Origin: an uncultured Bacteroidales bacterium
GTDB taxonomy: Bacteria; Bacteroidota; Bacteroidia; Bacteroidales; F082
Assembly (NCBI GenBank): GCA_905234275.1
Contig: CAJOHD010000013.1
Coordinates: forward strand, 1-50,188
Length of the DNA: 50,188 nucleotides
Direction of reading: 5' to 3'
Positions 20,629 to 30,125 of this stretch are shown here, piece by piece (position 1 is the stretch's first letter; every line of letters starts with the position of its first letter). A program made the translations under genes and the position numbers. Below the pieces are notes generated by a model. It did not search any database. It was given only the letters and a program-made list of their open reading frames with translations, and was not told the DNA's origin.

Positions 20629-20970
20629 TTATAATGCTTTCTGTTTCTCTGCTAACTTCTTGTCAAGGTCAAGTAAGAACCTCTTCGCATCATCAAGGGT
20701 TCTTATCATCATGGCGTTTTTCTCAAGGCTGTCGAATTTGGTCTTCATGGCGTCTTTCGCACCTTGGATGGTGTAGCCTTTCACCTTCACCAGCTGGTAG
20801 ATGATCTGCAGATACCGCATGTCGCGTTCTGTAAACATACGGTTTCCTTTGGTGCTCTTGCGCGGACGCAACACGTCAAATTCGCTTTCCCAATAACGTA
20901 TGGTAGAGGTGGGGACATCAAACATCTTCGCCACTTCACCTATTTTATAATATAACTTCTTGACTTCCAT
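20629..20970 (-). CDS. MerR-family transcriptional regulator
   Basis: A 113-aa DNA-binding protein. Residues 8-75 form a MerR winged helix-turn-helix (YYKIGEVAKMFDVPTSTIRYWESEFDVLRPRKSTKGNRMFTERDMRYLQII). The C-terminal 35 residues form a short helical region without cysteines, so no metal site is visible and a small effector-binding domain is absent. This compact form is common in Bacteroidota next to M23 peptidase genes. It starts 4 nt after the peptidase stop and is probably cotranscribed with it. Confidence 0.9.
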   Translation of the reverse strand: MEVKKLYYKIGEVAKMFDVPTSTIRYWESEFDVLRPRKSTKGNRMFTERDMRYLQIIYQLVKVKGYTIQGAKDAMKTKFDSLEKNAMMIRTLDDAKRFLLDLDKKLAEKQKAL

Positions 20971-20974
20971 GATG

Positions 20975-21946
20975 TTAATCCATTGTCATTGAAGGTTTTT
21001 CCGATAATTCGATAATCTTGTCGTACTCCTCAGGCGTAAGGTCATTGAAGAAGAAATTGACAGGATTTATAGCTTTGTCGTTTTTAATCACTTCGTAATG
21101 CAGATGCGGAGCCGTTGACTTACCGCTGTTGCCCATGTCTGCAATATATTCACCACGTTTCACCTTCTGCCCGACTTTTACGTACGACTTGTTAATGTGG
21201 GCATAACGTGTTTTATATCCGTATCCGTGGTTGACGATGATATTGTTTCCATATCCGGTGTTACCCAACTGGACTTTTTCAACCACGCCGTCGCCGGTGC
21301 AGTAGATATGTGTTCCGATAGGTCCGGCGAAATCTATTCCACTATGTAGCTTCTGGACTTTGTAGAACGGGTCGGTCCTGTAGCCGTAATGTGAGGAAAT
21401 CCTATAGATATCAACGTCTTTCACTGGCATGATTGCCGGTATGCAGCTCAGCATATTGGCTTTGTTACGGGCCATTTCAGAAACATCATCGAACGATTTT
21501 GCCTGTACGTTGAGCTGGCTCTCTATAACGTCTATCTTTTTCGTTGTTTCCTTTACGATAGCTGAATTTTCATAGCCGTTTAACGCATCATAACGGTTTG
21601 TGCCGCCATATCCGGCCTTTCTGACCGATGTCGGAATCGGATCAGCCTCGAAAATCATTCTGTAGATATTGTCGTCGCGGTCTTGCATCTCGGCAAGAAG
21701 CTCATCGATAGTCACAATCTTGTCGTTGATAATGTCGTATTGGAGCTTCATGAACTCAAGTTCACGCGCCTGCATACGCTCTTTTGGCGTTCCGACAGCG
21801 TGATTTATAAGCGTCATGACTACATATCCGAGTATTCCAGCAGTGATCAAAAAGAAAAGTATGCCTCTGATACGTTTTGATGTCGAAGGCTTATATTCTT
21901 CATAATCAAGTGTTTGCGGATTATATATAAACTTTTTTTTCGCCAT
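20975..21946 (-). CDS. Membrane-anchored M23 metallopeptidase
   Basis: A 323-aa peptidoglycan hydrolase or hydrolase-like protein. A cytoplasmic start is followed by one membrane span (about 28-48), a helical stretch (55-160, coiled-coil-like) and an M23/LytM domain (about 185-295). Zinc ligands are His201 and Asp205 (HSGIDFAG) and His283 in HLHYE, with His281 as the catalytic neighbour. All key residues are present, so it is probably active in cell-wall remodelling. Its promoter is divergent from alaS. Confidence 0.92.
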   Translation of the reverse strand: MAKKKFIYNPQTLDYEEYKPSTSKRIRGILFFLITAGILGYVVMTLINHAVGTPKERMQARELEFMKLQYDIINDKIVTIDELLAEMQDRDDNIYRMIFEADPIPTSVRKAGYGGTNRYDALNGYENSAIVKETTKKIDVIESQLNVQAKSFDDVSEMARNKANMLSCIPAIMPVKDVDIYRISSHYGYRTDPFYKVQKLHSGIDFAGPIGTHIYCTGDGVVEKVQLGNTGYGNNIIVNHGYGYKTRYAHINKSYVKVGQKVKRGEYIADMGNSGKSTAPHLHYEVIKNDKAINPVNFFFNDLTPEEYDKIIELSEKPSMTMD

Positions 21947-21995
21947 TATTTCCTTTTAAATATACTTAAAACGAAAAAATTACGTTTTTAACATG

Positions 21996-22027
21996 CAAAA
22001 TTAACAATTTTTTCTTAAATTTGCAAA
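21996..22027 (-). promoter_or_regulatory. Promoter of the M23 peptidase-merR unit (TTTG-N20-TAATTTTG)
   Basis: Read on the minus strand, TTTG (22027-22024) is followed after 20 nt by TAATTTTG (22003-21996). The match to the Bacteroidota consensus is good. It overlaps the -7 box of alaS on the other strand. Confidence 0.6.
22016..22023 (+). promoter_or_regulatory. -7 box for alaS
   Basis: TAAATTTG followed by C lies 28 nt before the alaS start. It falls between the -33 and -7 boxes of the divergent promoter, so the two promoters must compete. Confidence 0.5.
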
Positions 22028-22051
22028 CTTTTTTAAAGAAAAATTGATTTG

Positions 22052-24673
22052 ATGATGAAAGCAAGCGAAATTCGTAAGAGTTTTTTGGAGTTTTTTCAGT
22101 CGAAACAGCACCTTGTAGTGCCTTCCGCACCTATAGTCGTAAAGAATGACCCGACATTGATGTTTACCAACGCCGGCATGAACCAGTTTAAGGATGTTTT
22201 CTTGGGCAACAACCCTCGTAAAGCACCGCGTGTATGCGATATTCAGAAATGTCTGCGCGTCTCCGGAAAGCATAACGACCTTGAGGAAGTCGGACGCGAC
22301 ACATACCATCACACCATGTTCGAGATGATGGGCAACTGGTCGTTTGGCGATTATTTCAAGAAAGAAGCAATCGCTTGGGGCTGGGAGTTCCTCACAGAAG
22401 TGATGAAGATTGACAAGGATAAGTTGTATGTCACAGTGTTTGGTGGTGATGAGAAAGACGGAATGGCTCCTGATAATGAGGCTTACGAGTTTTGGAAAGA
22501 ACACGTCGACGAGTCGAGAATCATCTACGGCTCGAAGAAAGATAACTTCTGGGAGATGGGTGAGACCGGACCATGCGGACCGTGCTCGGAGATTCATATC
22601 GACATCCGCGACGAAGAGGCTCGTAAGAAAATCAACGGTCGCGACCTCGTCAACAAAGACGACCCGGAAGTGATTGAAATCTGGAACCTCGTGTTTATGC
22701 AGTACAACCGCCTCGCTAACGGTAGCCTCGTTGACCTACCGGCAAAGCACGTCGACACAGGTATGGGCTTCGAACGTCTTGTCCGCGTGATGCAAAGCAA
22801 GAAGTCGAACTACGACACCGACGTCTTCACTCCAATCATCAATGAGATTTCGCAGCTATCAGGAATAAAATATGGCGAAAACGAGAAATCAGATATCGCC
22901 ATGCGCGTCGTCGCTGACCACCTCCGTGCTGTCAGCTTCGCCATCACCGACGGTCAGCTGCCGTCTAACAACGGAGCAGGCTACGTCATTCGCCGTATCC
23001 TCCGTCGCGCTGTGCGTTATGGCTACACATTCTTGAAGTTTACCGAACCGTTCGTATATAAACTGTTGCCAGTCCTCGTCCGAGAGATGGGCGAGCAGTA
23101 TCCTGAAATCAAGGCACAAGAGATGCTTGTTTCAAAGGTTATTTATGAAGAGGAAGCCTCGTTCTTGCGTACTTTGGCATTGGGTATCAAGCGTTTCGAG
23201 AATTATGTCGAGCAAAATAAAGGTGCAAAACTCATCGACGGCGCTTTTGCTTTCGAGTTGTTCGACACTTACGGTTTCCCTGTCGATTTGACAAACCTCA
23301 TGGCTGAGGAAAAAGGCCTCGAAGTCGATATGGAAGGCTTTAACAACAACCTCAAGGAACAGAAAGACCGTTCGCGCAAGGCAGCTGAGAAGATGTCGGG
23401 CGACTGGGTTGAGCTGATTCATGAAGACAAACCTACCACTTTCGTCGGCTATACCGAGATGGAATGTGAGGCTAAGATATTGAAATTCAGAGAGGTGGTA
23501 GCGAAAGGCAAGAAACATTTCGAGATCGTCCTCGACAAGACTCCGTTCTACGCTGAGATGGGCGGTCAGGTTGGCGACAAAGGCGTTTTGGTTTCGGAAA
23601 ACGAGACATTGCACGTGGTCAACACCGTGAAAGAGAACGACCTGAGCATTCACATCACCGACACCCTTCCGCAGCAGCCAGAGGCAGTGTTTACTGCTAA
23701 AGTCGATGTGGAACGTCGTCTGAAGATCGAGGCTAACCATACTGCAACTCACTTGATGCACGCAGCCTTGAGACAAGTTCTCGGAACACACGTAGAGCAG
23801 AAAGGTTCAATGGTCGACGATGAGCGTCTGCGTTTCGACTTCAGTCACTTCGCAAAGATGACCGACGAAGAAATTCGTAAGGTTGAAACCATTGTCAATC
23901 AGAAGATTAGAGAAGATTTACCTAACCAGACCGCTGTCGATGTCCCTATCGATGAGGCTCGTAACATGGGCGCGATGGCATTGTTTGGCGAGAAGTACGG
24001 CGACAAGGTACGCGTCGTGAAATTCGGCGAAGGCTATTCTTGCGAGTTGTGCGGTGGCACTCACATCGCATCGACAGGCCGCATCGGAGCTTTCAAGATT
24101 TTAACCGAAAGCGCTATCGCCGCAGGCGTGCGCCGTATAGAGGCAATCACTGGTGAAGCGGTAATCGATTATCTTGATAATCAAATTGATACATTAAATA
24201 AAATAAAGGGTCTCGTTAAGTCGTCAGGCGACGTGGTGAAGGCTGTTGAGAACCTCTCGGCACAAAACACCATGCTTCAGAAGAAGATCGAGGCTATGAT
24301 GATGGCACAGGCAGTGAGCGATGCTAAGAATGCTTACAACTGCGCAACCGAATGGAACGGTCAGAAACTTGTTGTCGCTCGTATCGATGCCGACATGAAC
24401 CAGATGCGCAACGTCGCTACAGCTATGAAAGACATCGACGCTGAGGTGGTTGTCATCATGGGTGGTGTGTTTGAAGAAAAACCTGCTCTCTGTGTGATGT
24501 TGCCTCAGAGCCTGGTCGACAGCATGAACCTGGACGCCGCCGCCATCGTGCGCACGGCAGCCAAAGAAATCCAGGGCGGCGGCGGCGGACAGAAAACACT
24601 CGCAACAGCTGGTGGTAAAAACGCCGCAGGCATCGACAAGGCTATCGAGATTCTTAAAAACAACCTGAAATAA
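22052..24673 (+). CDS. alaS: Alanine--tRNA ligase
   Basis: An 873-aa class II synthetase charging tRNA-Ala. TTG-ATG-ATG stand in tandem at 22049-22057; the ATG at 22052 was taken, and 22055 is equally possible. The catalytic core has PTLMFTNAGMNQFKDVFLG and HHTMFEMMGNWSFGDYFKKEAI. The editing domain has HTATHLMHAALRQVLG and CELCGGTHIASTG (zinc ligands). The C-terminal oligomerisation region has the glycine-rich GGGGGQKTLATAGG. Length is normal. Two short genes follow within 2 and 6 nt. Confidence 0.97.
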   Translation: MMKASEIRKSFLEFFQSKQHLVVPSAPIVVKNDPTLMFTNAGMNQFKDVFLGNNPRKAPRVCDIQKCLRVSGKHNDLEEVGRDTYHHTMFEMMGNWSFGDYFKKEAIAWGWEFLTEVMKIDKDKLYVTVFGGDEKDGMAPDNEAYEFWKEHVDESRIIYGSKKDNFWEMGETGPCGPCSEIHIDIRDEEARKKINGRDLVNKDDPEVIEIWNLVFMQYNRLANGSLVDLPAKHVDTGMGFERLVRVMQSKKSNYDTDVFTPIINEISQLSGIKYGENEKSDIAMRVVADHLRAVSFAITDGQLPSNNGAGYVIRRILRRAVRYGYTFLKFTEPFVYKLLPVLVREMGEQYPEIKAQEMLVSKVIYEEEASFLRTLALGIKRFENYVEQNKGAKLIDGAFAFELFDTYGFPVDLTNLMAEEKGLEVDMEGFNNNLKEQKDRSRKAAEKMSGDWVELIHEDKPTTFVGYTEMECEAKILKFREVVAKGKKHFEIVLDKTPFYAEMGGQVGDKGVLVSENETLHVVNTVKENDLSIHITDTLPQQPEAVFTAKVDVERRLKIEANHTATHLMHAALRQVLGTHVEQKGSMVDDERLRFDFSHFAKMTDEEIRKVETIVNQKIREDLPNQTAVDVPIDEARNMGAMALFGEKYGDKVRVVKFGEGYSCELCGGTHIASTGRIGAFKILTESAIAAGVRRIEAITGEAVIDYLDNQIDTLNKIKGLVKSSGDVVKAVENLSAQNTMLQKKIEAMMMAQAVSDAKNAYNCATEWNGQKLVVARIDADMNQMRNVATAMKDIDAEVVVIMGGVFEEKPALCVMLPQSLVDSMNLDAAAIVRTAAKEIQGGGGGQKTLATAGGKNAAGIDKAIEILKNNLK

Positions 24674-24675
24674 CG

Positions 24676-25347
24676 ATGTCGAAACGCTCAAACGCCATAT
24701 TAAGCATAGTTTTGGGAATGATGATATTCCTGCTTGGTTGCTCAAAAGCAAACCACGACACATTAGCTTTTGTCGGCGATGAGAGCGATATGAAGACTTG
24801 TTACCAGATCTATCCTGAACAGTATTTCCCGAGCGAAATCAATCAAGATCTGACAGAAGGCCGTTTCCCTCCTGATTTGGTTGGGGAATATGAGATGTAC
24901 GGCTCGTTTGTTGATGGTTATTATGAATATTATAATCAAATGACTCATCAGTATGTGCCTGTGCTGCCTCAAGTTTATCCTGCTAATAAGACGATGTATC
25001 TCATTGTTGAGGAGCAAGTAAATGCAAAGGCTAAAATTAAGATCGCCTTTAAGAAGAATAATTATTATAAAGACTGGTATGAATGTGATGCCTATGTCTA
25101 TGGTAATGTGTATTCTGAAAATAAAAAAGATTTTATGATTTGTTTTGAGAATAGTGAAGAAGCCGGAGTGGTGACATATTATCGTGGAAACATAATCAAA
25201 GGCACAATCGCAGAGGAGGGTATAAAAAATATTGATACTTGGAGTGTTATAAAAGGCCGTGTTTTTGAAAATCTGTTTTATGGTCTTTATAATGAAGGCG
25301 GTTATGAACATTACCATGCTGATTTGGCAGAAAGAAAAGCAAAATAA
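24676..25347 (+). CDS. Lipoprotein of unknown function
   Basis: A 223-aa protein starting 2 nt after the alaS stop. The N-terminus is a lipoprotein signal (SIVLGMMIFLLGCSKANHD) with Cys22 as the likely lipidated residue. The mature part is very rich in Tyr, Asn and acidic residues (GSFVDGYYEYYNQM) with predicted beta structure and no motif I recognise. Base composition is more AT-rich than in alaS. It is followed 6 nt later by an outer-membrane barrel gene, so the two may form a surface pair. Confidence 0.75.
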   Translation: MSKRSNAILSIVLGMMIFLLGCSKANHDTLAFVGDESDMKTCYQIYPEQYFPSEINQDLTEGRFPPDLVGEYEMYGSFVDGYYEYYNQMTHQYVPVLPQVYPANKTMYLIVEEQVNAKAKIKIAFKKNNYYKDWYECDAYVYGNVYSENKKDFMICFENSEEAGVVTYYRGNIIKGTIAEEGIKNIDTWSVIKGRVFENLFYGLYNEGGYEHYHADLAERKAK

Positions 25348-25353
25348 TCTGAC

Positions 25354-26145
25354 ATGAAGAAACTATTGACAATATTGTTTTTTATCGCTTTGAGTTGGAA
25401 TCTTTCAGCTCAGGTCGACTATAGCTTCGGAAATGTCAAACATAAACGCGATAGGGGAGTCGTTCCTACAATCGGTATCAAAGGCGGATTGACAGATTAT
25501 TATATGCATTTTGCTTATGATAATTACAATAAGCTGTCTAATGACATAGTGCTGAATCCTGGATTTGGTGTCTATATCGAATATCCTGTCAAGAAGTTGA
25601 GACACTGGGCAATCAGCGGTGAAGTCATGATGGTTGAAAGAGGTTTTAAGAAATCTTTTAAATTCAGAGGCGATATGCCAGAGGTTGACCAGATAAAAGC
25701 TAACTATTTGGATGTCAGAATACCTATTATATATTATATCCATCCTACTAATTTGCTAACTCCTTATCTGTTTGTGGCTCCTGACTTTGGCTTTTGCTAT
25801 GGCGGCGAGTTTTCAAAGACATTCTCTGATAATCCTGAATATAATACCTCTGTCGATATCTCGAATTCAGATGCGATGAGTTCGTTTGATATCAGCCTTG
25901 CAATGGGTGCCGGATTGAGATATAACATTCATTTCCAGGTGTTTACACTGGTTTTGAAACTTGATGGAAGCTTTAATCTCGGATTCTTGAACACCAACGG
26001 CGCCACTGAATCGACTTATGTCGATAGCATCGCATATCATGTAAAAAATGACAGCCGCAGAAACAGAGGCGTTGAGGTGATGTTCAGCATCGGCATACCA
26101 TTGAAATTCAACAGACTGCACGATTCCTGCTGGGGCTGGAAATAG
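25354..26145 (+). CDS. PorT-like outer-membrane beta-barrel protein
   Basis: A 263-aa protein with a signal peptide (MKKLLTILFFIALSWNLSAQ). The rest alternates in the manner of a small eight- to ten-stranded barrel (PTIGIKGGLTDYYMHF, GVYIEYPVKKLRHWAISGEVMMVERGF, LLTPYLFVAPDFGFCYGG, SLAMGAGLRYNI, VEVMFSIGIPLKF). This is the pattern of the PorT / outer-membrane beta-barrel family in Bacteroidota. The protein ends LHDSCWGWK, so a short tail follows the last strand. The role is unknown. It converges on the next gene with an 8-bp gap. Confidence 0.75.
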   Translation: MKKLLTILFFIALSWNLSAQVDYSFGNVKHKRDRGVVPTIGIKGGLTDYYMHFAYDNYNKLSNDIVLNPGFGVYIEYPVKKLRHWAISGEVMMVERGFKKSFKFRGDMPEVDQIKANYLDVRIPIIYYIHPTNLLTPYLFVAPDFGFCYGGEFSKTFSDNPEYNTSVDISNSDAMSSFDISLAMGAGLRYNIHFQVFTLVLKLDGSFNLGFLNTNGATESTYVDSIAYHVKNDSRRNRGVEVMFSIGIPLKFNRLHDSCWGWK

Positions 26146-26153
26146 TATCTCCC

Positions 26154-29100
26154 TTACTTGTTGAGTACGAATTTCTTCGTTACTACGAAATCGTTACCGG
26201 TTATTTTTATAATATACAGACCGTTTGACATATCCTTCATCGAATAATGTGTCACGTTGGTGTCGCTGTTTCCTTTCAATTGGTCAATAAGCATGCCGTT
26301 ATAGTTATATATGCTGATAACTATATCTTCCGAAACGATTTGTTCGTTGAATCCAATATAAACCTCTCCGTTTGACGGGTTAGGGAACACGCTTACCATC
26401 TTGTCGTAGTTTATTTCATCTATTGATTCACCTTGGTTATATCCCTCTGTATAGATGAATCTTGTTGACGTAGTTGAACCGCATTCTGTTGTAATTGTGC
26501 ACTGTAAGAGGCCATTGCCATGTTCATCAACGGCAACATATGCTTTGTTTTTGTCAATCTCATCAGGATATACTTGCCATGTCGACTCGGCATCTGTACC
26601 AGGAATATGATTCGGAGTTTCATAATAACTGAAAATCTCCCATGTCGTGGTATAATTGCCTTCAAGAATACCATAGCCCTGCAAACTTGATACCCTAATG
26701 TTGTATTCATAAATGTAAGGCATGTAATCGATGCCAGGCAACACGTAGTCTTGTCCGATTAAAGTGCTGTTAACACTTGGCTTTTCATGTATACCAATGT
26801 TGATGCTCTTTTCTATCCAGTTGTTTTCTGTGTCGTCAATACCATTGTCAACAATAATGCACCTGTATGAATGATTGGAACTATTCGGGTAGACTGTCGT
26901 TGTTTGTGTATACGCATTTGAATAAACTCCTCCTGTATTCGGTACCCAATAATACGAATAATCGCCTGTTCCACCGTCAGGATTTGCTGTTAAAGTGACT
27001 GCCAAATCCTCACATGTCACATAATCTGAGGAAGCAATACTGCTGTTGTCCAATGATGGATGTACAATCACGGTAACATTGTCTTGATTCGAGCATCCGC
27101 TAGATGTTGTAACTGTTGCAGTGAATTCAACGGTACCTACAGTTAGTGGATAAGTTTGCGCTGTAGCACCGTTTAAACTATGAATCAATTCGGCTGGTTC
27201 CCATGAATATGTGGCACCAGGGATGTTGTTCATGTTTAAAATGACATGGTGTCCGGCAAGGATGTTATATGTCTTATAAGTTACGCCTCCTTCTTCGATA
27301 TATGCCGTTGCTTCCGGAATCGGATTTACAATAACCGTTGGAGAAGTGGCGGTGTAGGTGTGATTGTCGGTGTCGGTTATAGTACAAGTGTACGATAAAG
27401 AAGATGTCAACGCTTTGGTTGTGATAGTCTGTGTGTTATTTGAGCCTTCAATCATGTTTGCTGGCTGCCAATTATAGCTGTATTGCTCTGTTCCTCCGGA
27501 AGGATTAACCATCAAAGACGTTGTCTCGCCTGAACATAGCTCTGCCTGACCGACTACTACTACGTTGCCGAATAAAGCGTCACCGACGGCCAATGTTATG
27601 CTGTTTGAGTCGGAACAGCCGTTTTTGCTGACGGTTACATAGAATGTTGTCGGCTCAACTAGATTCTTTGTCGTGATTTGATTAGTGCCTTGTCCCGATT
27701 GTATCAAGTTAGCCGGCTCAGAGCTCCATTCGTATGTTGCTCCCGACAGCTGAGGTACCGATAGTGTGGTTGATGCATTATAATTCACATGCGGCGGGTT
27801 CGGTCCGGTGATTGTGACGTCAGGAATGGCATTGACAGTGACTGTCACTGATTTTGTGAGAGTGCTGTGCCCATCAGATATCGTACATGTGAAAGTTGTA
27901 TTTCCAACTGCAGGATGCGCCGTTGTGTTCGCTGAATTAGGATAATCAATAAGGCATGTTGGTGACGATGTCCATGAGTAGGTGTAGTCGCCATATCCGC
28001 CAGAGGCTGTTGCCGTGAGGTTAGGGGTGGCGTCACCGTCGCAGAAGCTGGTTCCATCGCTGGTCACTGTGGCATTAAACTCATTTCTGACCTGGACAGT
28101 CTTAGTCTTACTATTACTGCATTCTCCGTCGTTGCCTCCAGTGATGGCTACCGTGTATGTCACCTGATAATCTCCTGGATTTGCATATGTATGTGATGGA
28201 TTGGCGCCCGTACCAGTGCCTCCGTCGCCGAAATTCCACGATCTGACTGTTATTTCTGAGTTGTGTCCCGCTGGGTTTGTTGCCTCAGTGCCGGTAAACT
28301 GCATCGCCTGACCTGCAACAGCTTCCGTGTTGGTAAAGTTTACCGAAGTAACGTTAGGAAGCACAAAAACATTGATGGTCTCAGTACCACTTTGTGCACC
28401 AGCCACCACATGACAGCTATATACTCCAGCCATGTTGAGCGTGGCGTTGTTTCGCGTCCATGTTCTTCCGTTATGTGTCTGGTTGTCGGGACCAGTCCAA
28501 TTGTATTGAGCACCCTCAATGACATTGGCTTCCAGCACTAATGTGCTGCCCACACATGGGCTGCTCGCTGTAAGGAAAGGCTCCAAGATAGAACAGTCGG
28601 TGGTACCGCTACCTGCAGTCTTGCTGAAATTGATATTGCAAGGGTGATTTGAGAAATTGGTGATAACAAGGATATAATATTGTCCACTCTGTGCATTGTT
28701 AGGTATCTGGCAGTTTTCTGTAGGATTTGGTGAATAACTGCAACTGACAACTTTTGCGCCGGTTAATCCATTCGGACAAGGTGTGACAGGGTCGTCAAAA
28801 GGTCCCCAACAACAGAAGTCGATGTCTTCGCTAGGGGTGCTGTACATATAAATTGTCATTCCGCCCGAATTCGACATCCTCATATAATACCAAGCTGGAT
28901 TAGGTCTGGTTGTCAAACAGTTGTAATTAGGACCTGATTCACCGCTGCCGGCATTCACGCCTGCAGGGAACTGATACATTCCATTGTCAGTACAGAACGG
29001 GTCAGCCGTTGCACACATGTTGTTCTGTCTGTCTCTGATATAAACATCCATCATCATAGATGACATAAAACCATTTGGCAATGACGATTTCCATTCGCTG

Positions 29101-29435
29101 TATGATTCGCCTATCTCATCCTTCGACATGCTGTTGAACGCCGCTGTCTCTTTGCTGTAAAAGTCGTTAAAAGTGCTCTCAAGGTTAAAATCATAGCTGT
29201 CAGGATTGCGTTTGATGACGAAAACGCCATCGTCTTCGCTTATCGAAACAATAAAACGATTATCGTTATTCAAAAGATAAATCAAATGCACCCTTTGCTC
29301 AAACAAACTGATTTTAGTCATGTCAAGCGTGAGGGTGTTATTTATTTTATCAAAACGATATAAACTCTTGAAATCTTGAGCTTTTACTGCTACTGCCAGT
29401 AATAATGCAAATATCAGAAACAACGTTTTTTTCAT
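26154..29435 (-). CDS. Large PKD/Ig-like T9SS surface protein
   Basis: A 1093-aa secreted protein. A signal peptide (1-19, ending VKAQ) is followed by an N-terminal region of about 260 residues with a CCWGPFDDP segment. A PKD domain lies near 370-450 (SWNFGDGGTGTGANPSHTYANPGDYQVTYTV). Several repeated Ig-like units follow, each with a cysteine-bearing CSG/CSD motif and YSWTSSP, YEWSSEP, YNWQPANMI, YSWEPAELI or YYWVPNTGG. The last 75 residues are a T9SS type A sorting domain (SVFPNPSNGEVYIGF, NGLYIIKITG). It is probably an adhesin or matrix protein fixed on the cell surface. Confidence 0.85.
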   Translation of the reverse strand: MKKTLFLIFALLLAVAVKAQDFKSLYRFDKINNTLTLDMTKISLFEQRVHLIYLLNNDNRFIVSISEDDGVFVIKRNPDSYDFNLESTFNDFYSKETAAFNSMSKDEIGESYSEWKSSLPNGFMSSMMMDVYIRDRQNNMCATADPFCTDNGMYQFPAGVNAGSGESGPNYNCLTTRPNPAWYYMRMSNSGGMTIYMYSTPSEDIDFCCWGPFDDPVTPCPNGLTGAKVVSCSYSPNPTENCQIPNNAQSGQYYILVITNFSNHPCNINFSKTAGSGTTDCSILEPFLTASSPCVGSTLVLEANVIEGAQYNWTGPDNQTHNGRTWTRNNATLNMAGVYSCHVVAGAQSGTETINVFVLPNVTSVNFTNTEAVAGQAMQFTGTEATNPAGHNSEITVRSWNFGDGGTGTGANPSHTYANPGDYQVTYTVAITGGNDGECSNSKTKTVQVRNEFNATVTSDGTSFCDGDATPNLTATASGGYGDYTYSWTSSPTCLIDYPNSANTTAHPAVGNTTFTCTISDGHSTLTKSVTVTVNAIPDVTITGPNPPHVNYNASTTLSVPQLSGATYEWSSEPANLIQSGQGTNQITTKNLVEPTTFYVTVSKNGCSDSNSITLAVGDALFGNVVVVGQAELCSGETTSLMVNPSGGTEQYSYNWQPANMIEGSNNTQTITTKALTSSLSYTCTITDTDNHTYTATSPTVIVNPIPEATAYIEEGGVTYKTYNILAGHHVILNMNNIPGATYSWEPAELIHSLNGATAQTYPLTVGTVEFTATVTTSSGCSNQDNVTVIVHPSLDNSSIASSDYVTCEDLAVTLTANPDGGTGDYSYYWVPNTGGVYSNAYTQTTTVYPNSSNHSYRCIIVDNGIDDTENNWIEKSINIGIHEKPSVNSTLIGQDYVLPGIDYMPYIYEYNIRVSSLQGYGILEGNYTTTWEIFSYYETPNHIPGTDAESTWQVYPDEIDKNKAYVAVDEHGNGLLQCTITTECGSTTSTRFIYTEGYNQGESIDEINYDKMVSVFPNPSNGEVYIGFNEQIVSEDIVISIYNYNGMLIDQLKGNSDTNVTHYSMKDMSNGLYIIKITGNDFVVTKKFVLNK

Positions 29436-29466
29436 TTTTTGCAGTCTTAAAGATTAATCCAATTTG

Positions 29467-29498
29467 CAAAGATACAAAAAATATTTTACATATTCAAA
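29467..29498 (-). promoter_or_regulatory. Promoter of the PKD/T9SS gene (TTTG-N20-TATCTTTG)
   Basis: On the minus strand TTTG (29498-29495) is followed after 20 nt by TATCTTTG (29474-29467), then C. The -33 box lies inside the 3' end of rdgB. Confidence 0.65.
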
Positions 29499-30061
29499 AA
29501 TTCCACGAGTTTTTGAACGGCTCTTCCTCTGTGCGATATCTGGTTTTTTACTTCCATTGGCATCTCCGCAAAGGTTTCTTCGTACCCGTCAGGTTGGAAG
29601 ATGGGGTCGTAGCCGAAGCCGCCTTCACCATGCTCCTCTTCAAGAATCTTACCATTGACGATGCCTTCAAAAAAGTATTGTTTTCCGTTGAGATTCAACG
29701 CTATAACGGTTCTGAAACGGGCTTTTCTGTTTGTGATGCCCTTCATCGCTTCCAAGAGCTTCACCACGTTGTCGTGATACGAGCAGCCTTCGCCGGCATA
29801 TCTTGCAGAGTATACGCCCGGAGCACCGTTCAATGCCTCGACTTCCAGTCCGGTGTCGTCGGCAAAACAGTTCAAATGATAATTGTTGGTCACGAAATCA
29901 GCCTTGATCTTGGCGTTGCCCTGCAAATCGTCGGCATCTTCAACAATATCGGTCTCACATCCGATATCTCTCAAACCAACAACATCGTAATTCTTTAAAA
30001 TATTTCTAATCTCCGCTATTTTATTTTTGTTATGACTAGCAAATACCAACTTCTCTTTCAT
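29486..30061 (-). CDS. rdgB: dITP/XTP pyrophosphatase (RdgB/HAM1)
   Basis: A 191-aa house-cleaning enzyme that hydrolyses dITP, ITP and XTP to monophosphates, keeping deaminated purines out of DNA and RNA. The start [19 protein letters not shown] binds the triphosphate; [25 protein letters not shown] contains the catalytic and metal residues; [21 protein letters not shown] and [11 protein letters not shown] complete the family signature. Its leader carries a heptad repeat shared with batD and batE. Confidence 0.96.
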   Translation of the reverse strand: MKEKLVFASHNKNKIAEIRNILKNYDVVGLRDIGCETDIVEDADDLQGNAKIKADFVTNNYHLNCFADDTGLEVEALNGAPGVYSARYAGEGCSYHDNVVKLLEAMKGITNRKARFRTVIALNLNGKQYFFEGIVNGKILEEEHGEGGFGYDPIFQPDGYEETFAEMPMEVKNQISHRGRAVQKLVEFLNM

Positions 30062-30125
30062 CTTTAAACTTATAAACTTATAAACTATTAAACTACTCTA
30101 AACTCTACACTCTCAACTCTCAACT
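30062..30125. repeat. Degenerate heptad-repeat leader, copy A (before rdgB)
   Basis: The gap between ung and rdgB is filled with repeats of about 7 bp of the type CTAAACT / CTACACT. A 24-bp block at 30090-30113 is identical to 34991-35014 and 36874-36897. In the minus-strand transcript it is rich in G, A and T and has almost no C. Confidence 0.75.

Noticed and set aside
20629..21946. merR with the peptidase as a toxin-antitoxin or phage lysis pair
   Set aside because: The peptidase has a membrane anchor and LytM fold of the housekeeping type, and no phage genes are nearby.
30062..30125. Heptad repeats as a CRISPR or satellite array
   Set aside because: Units are only 7 bp, degenerate and without spacers, and no cas genes are present.
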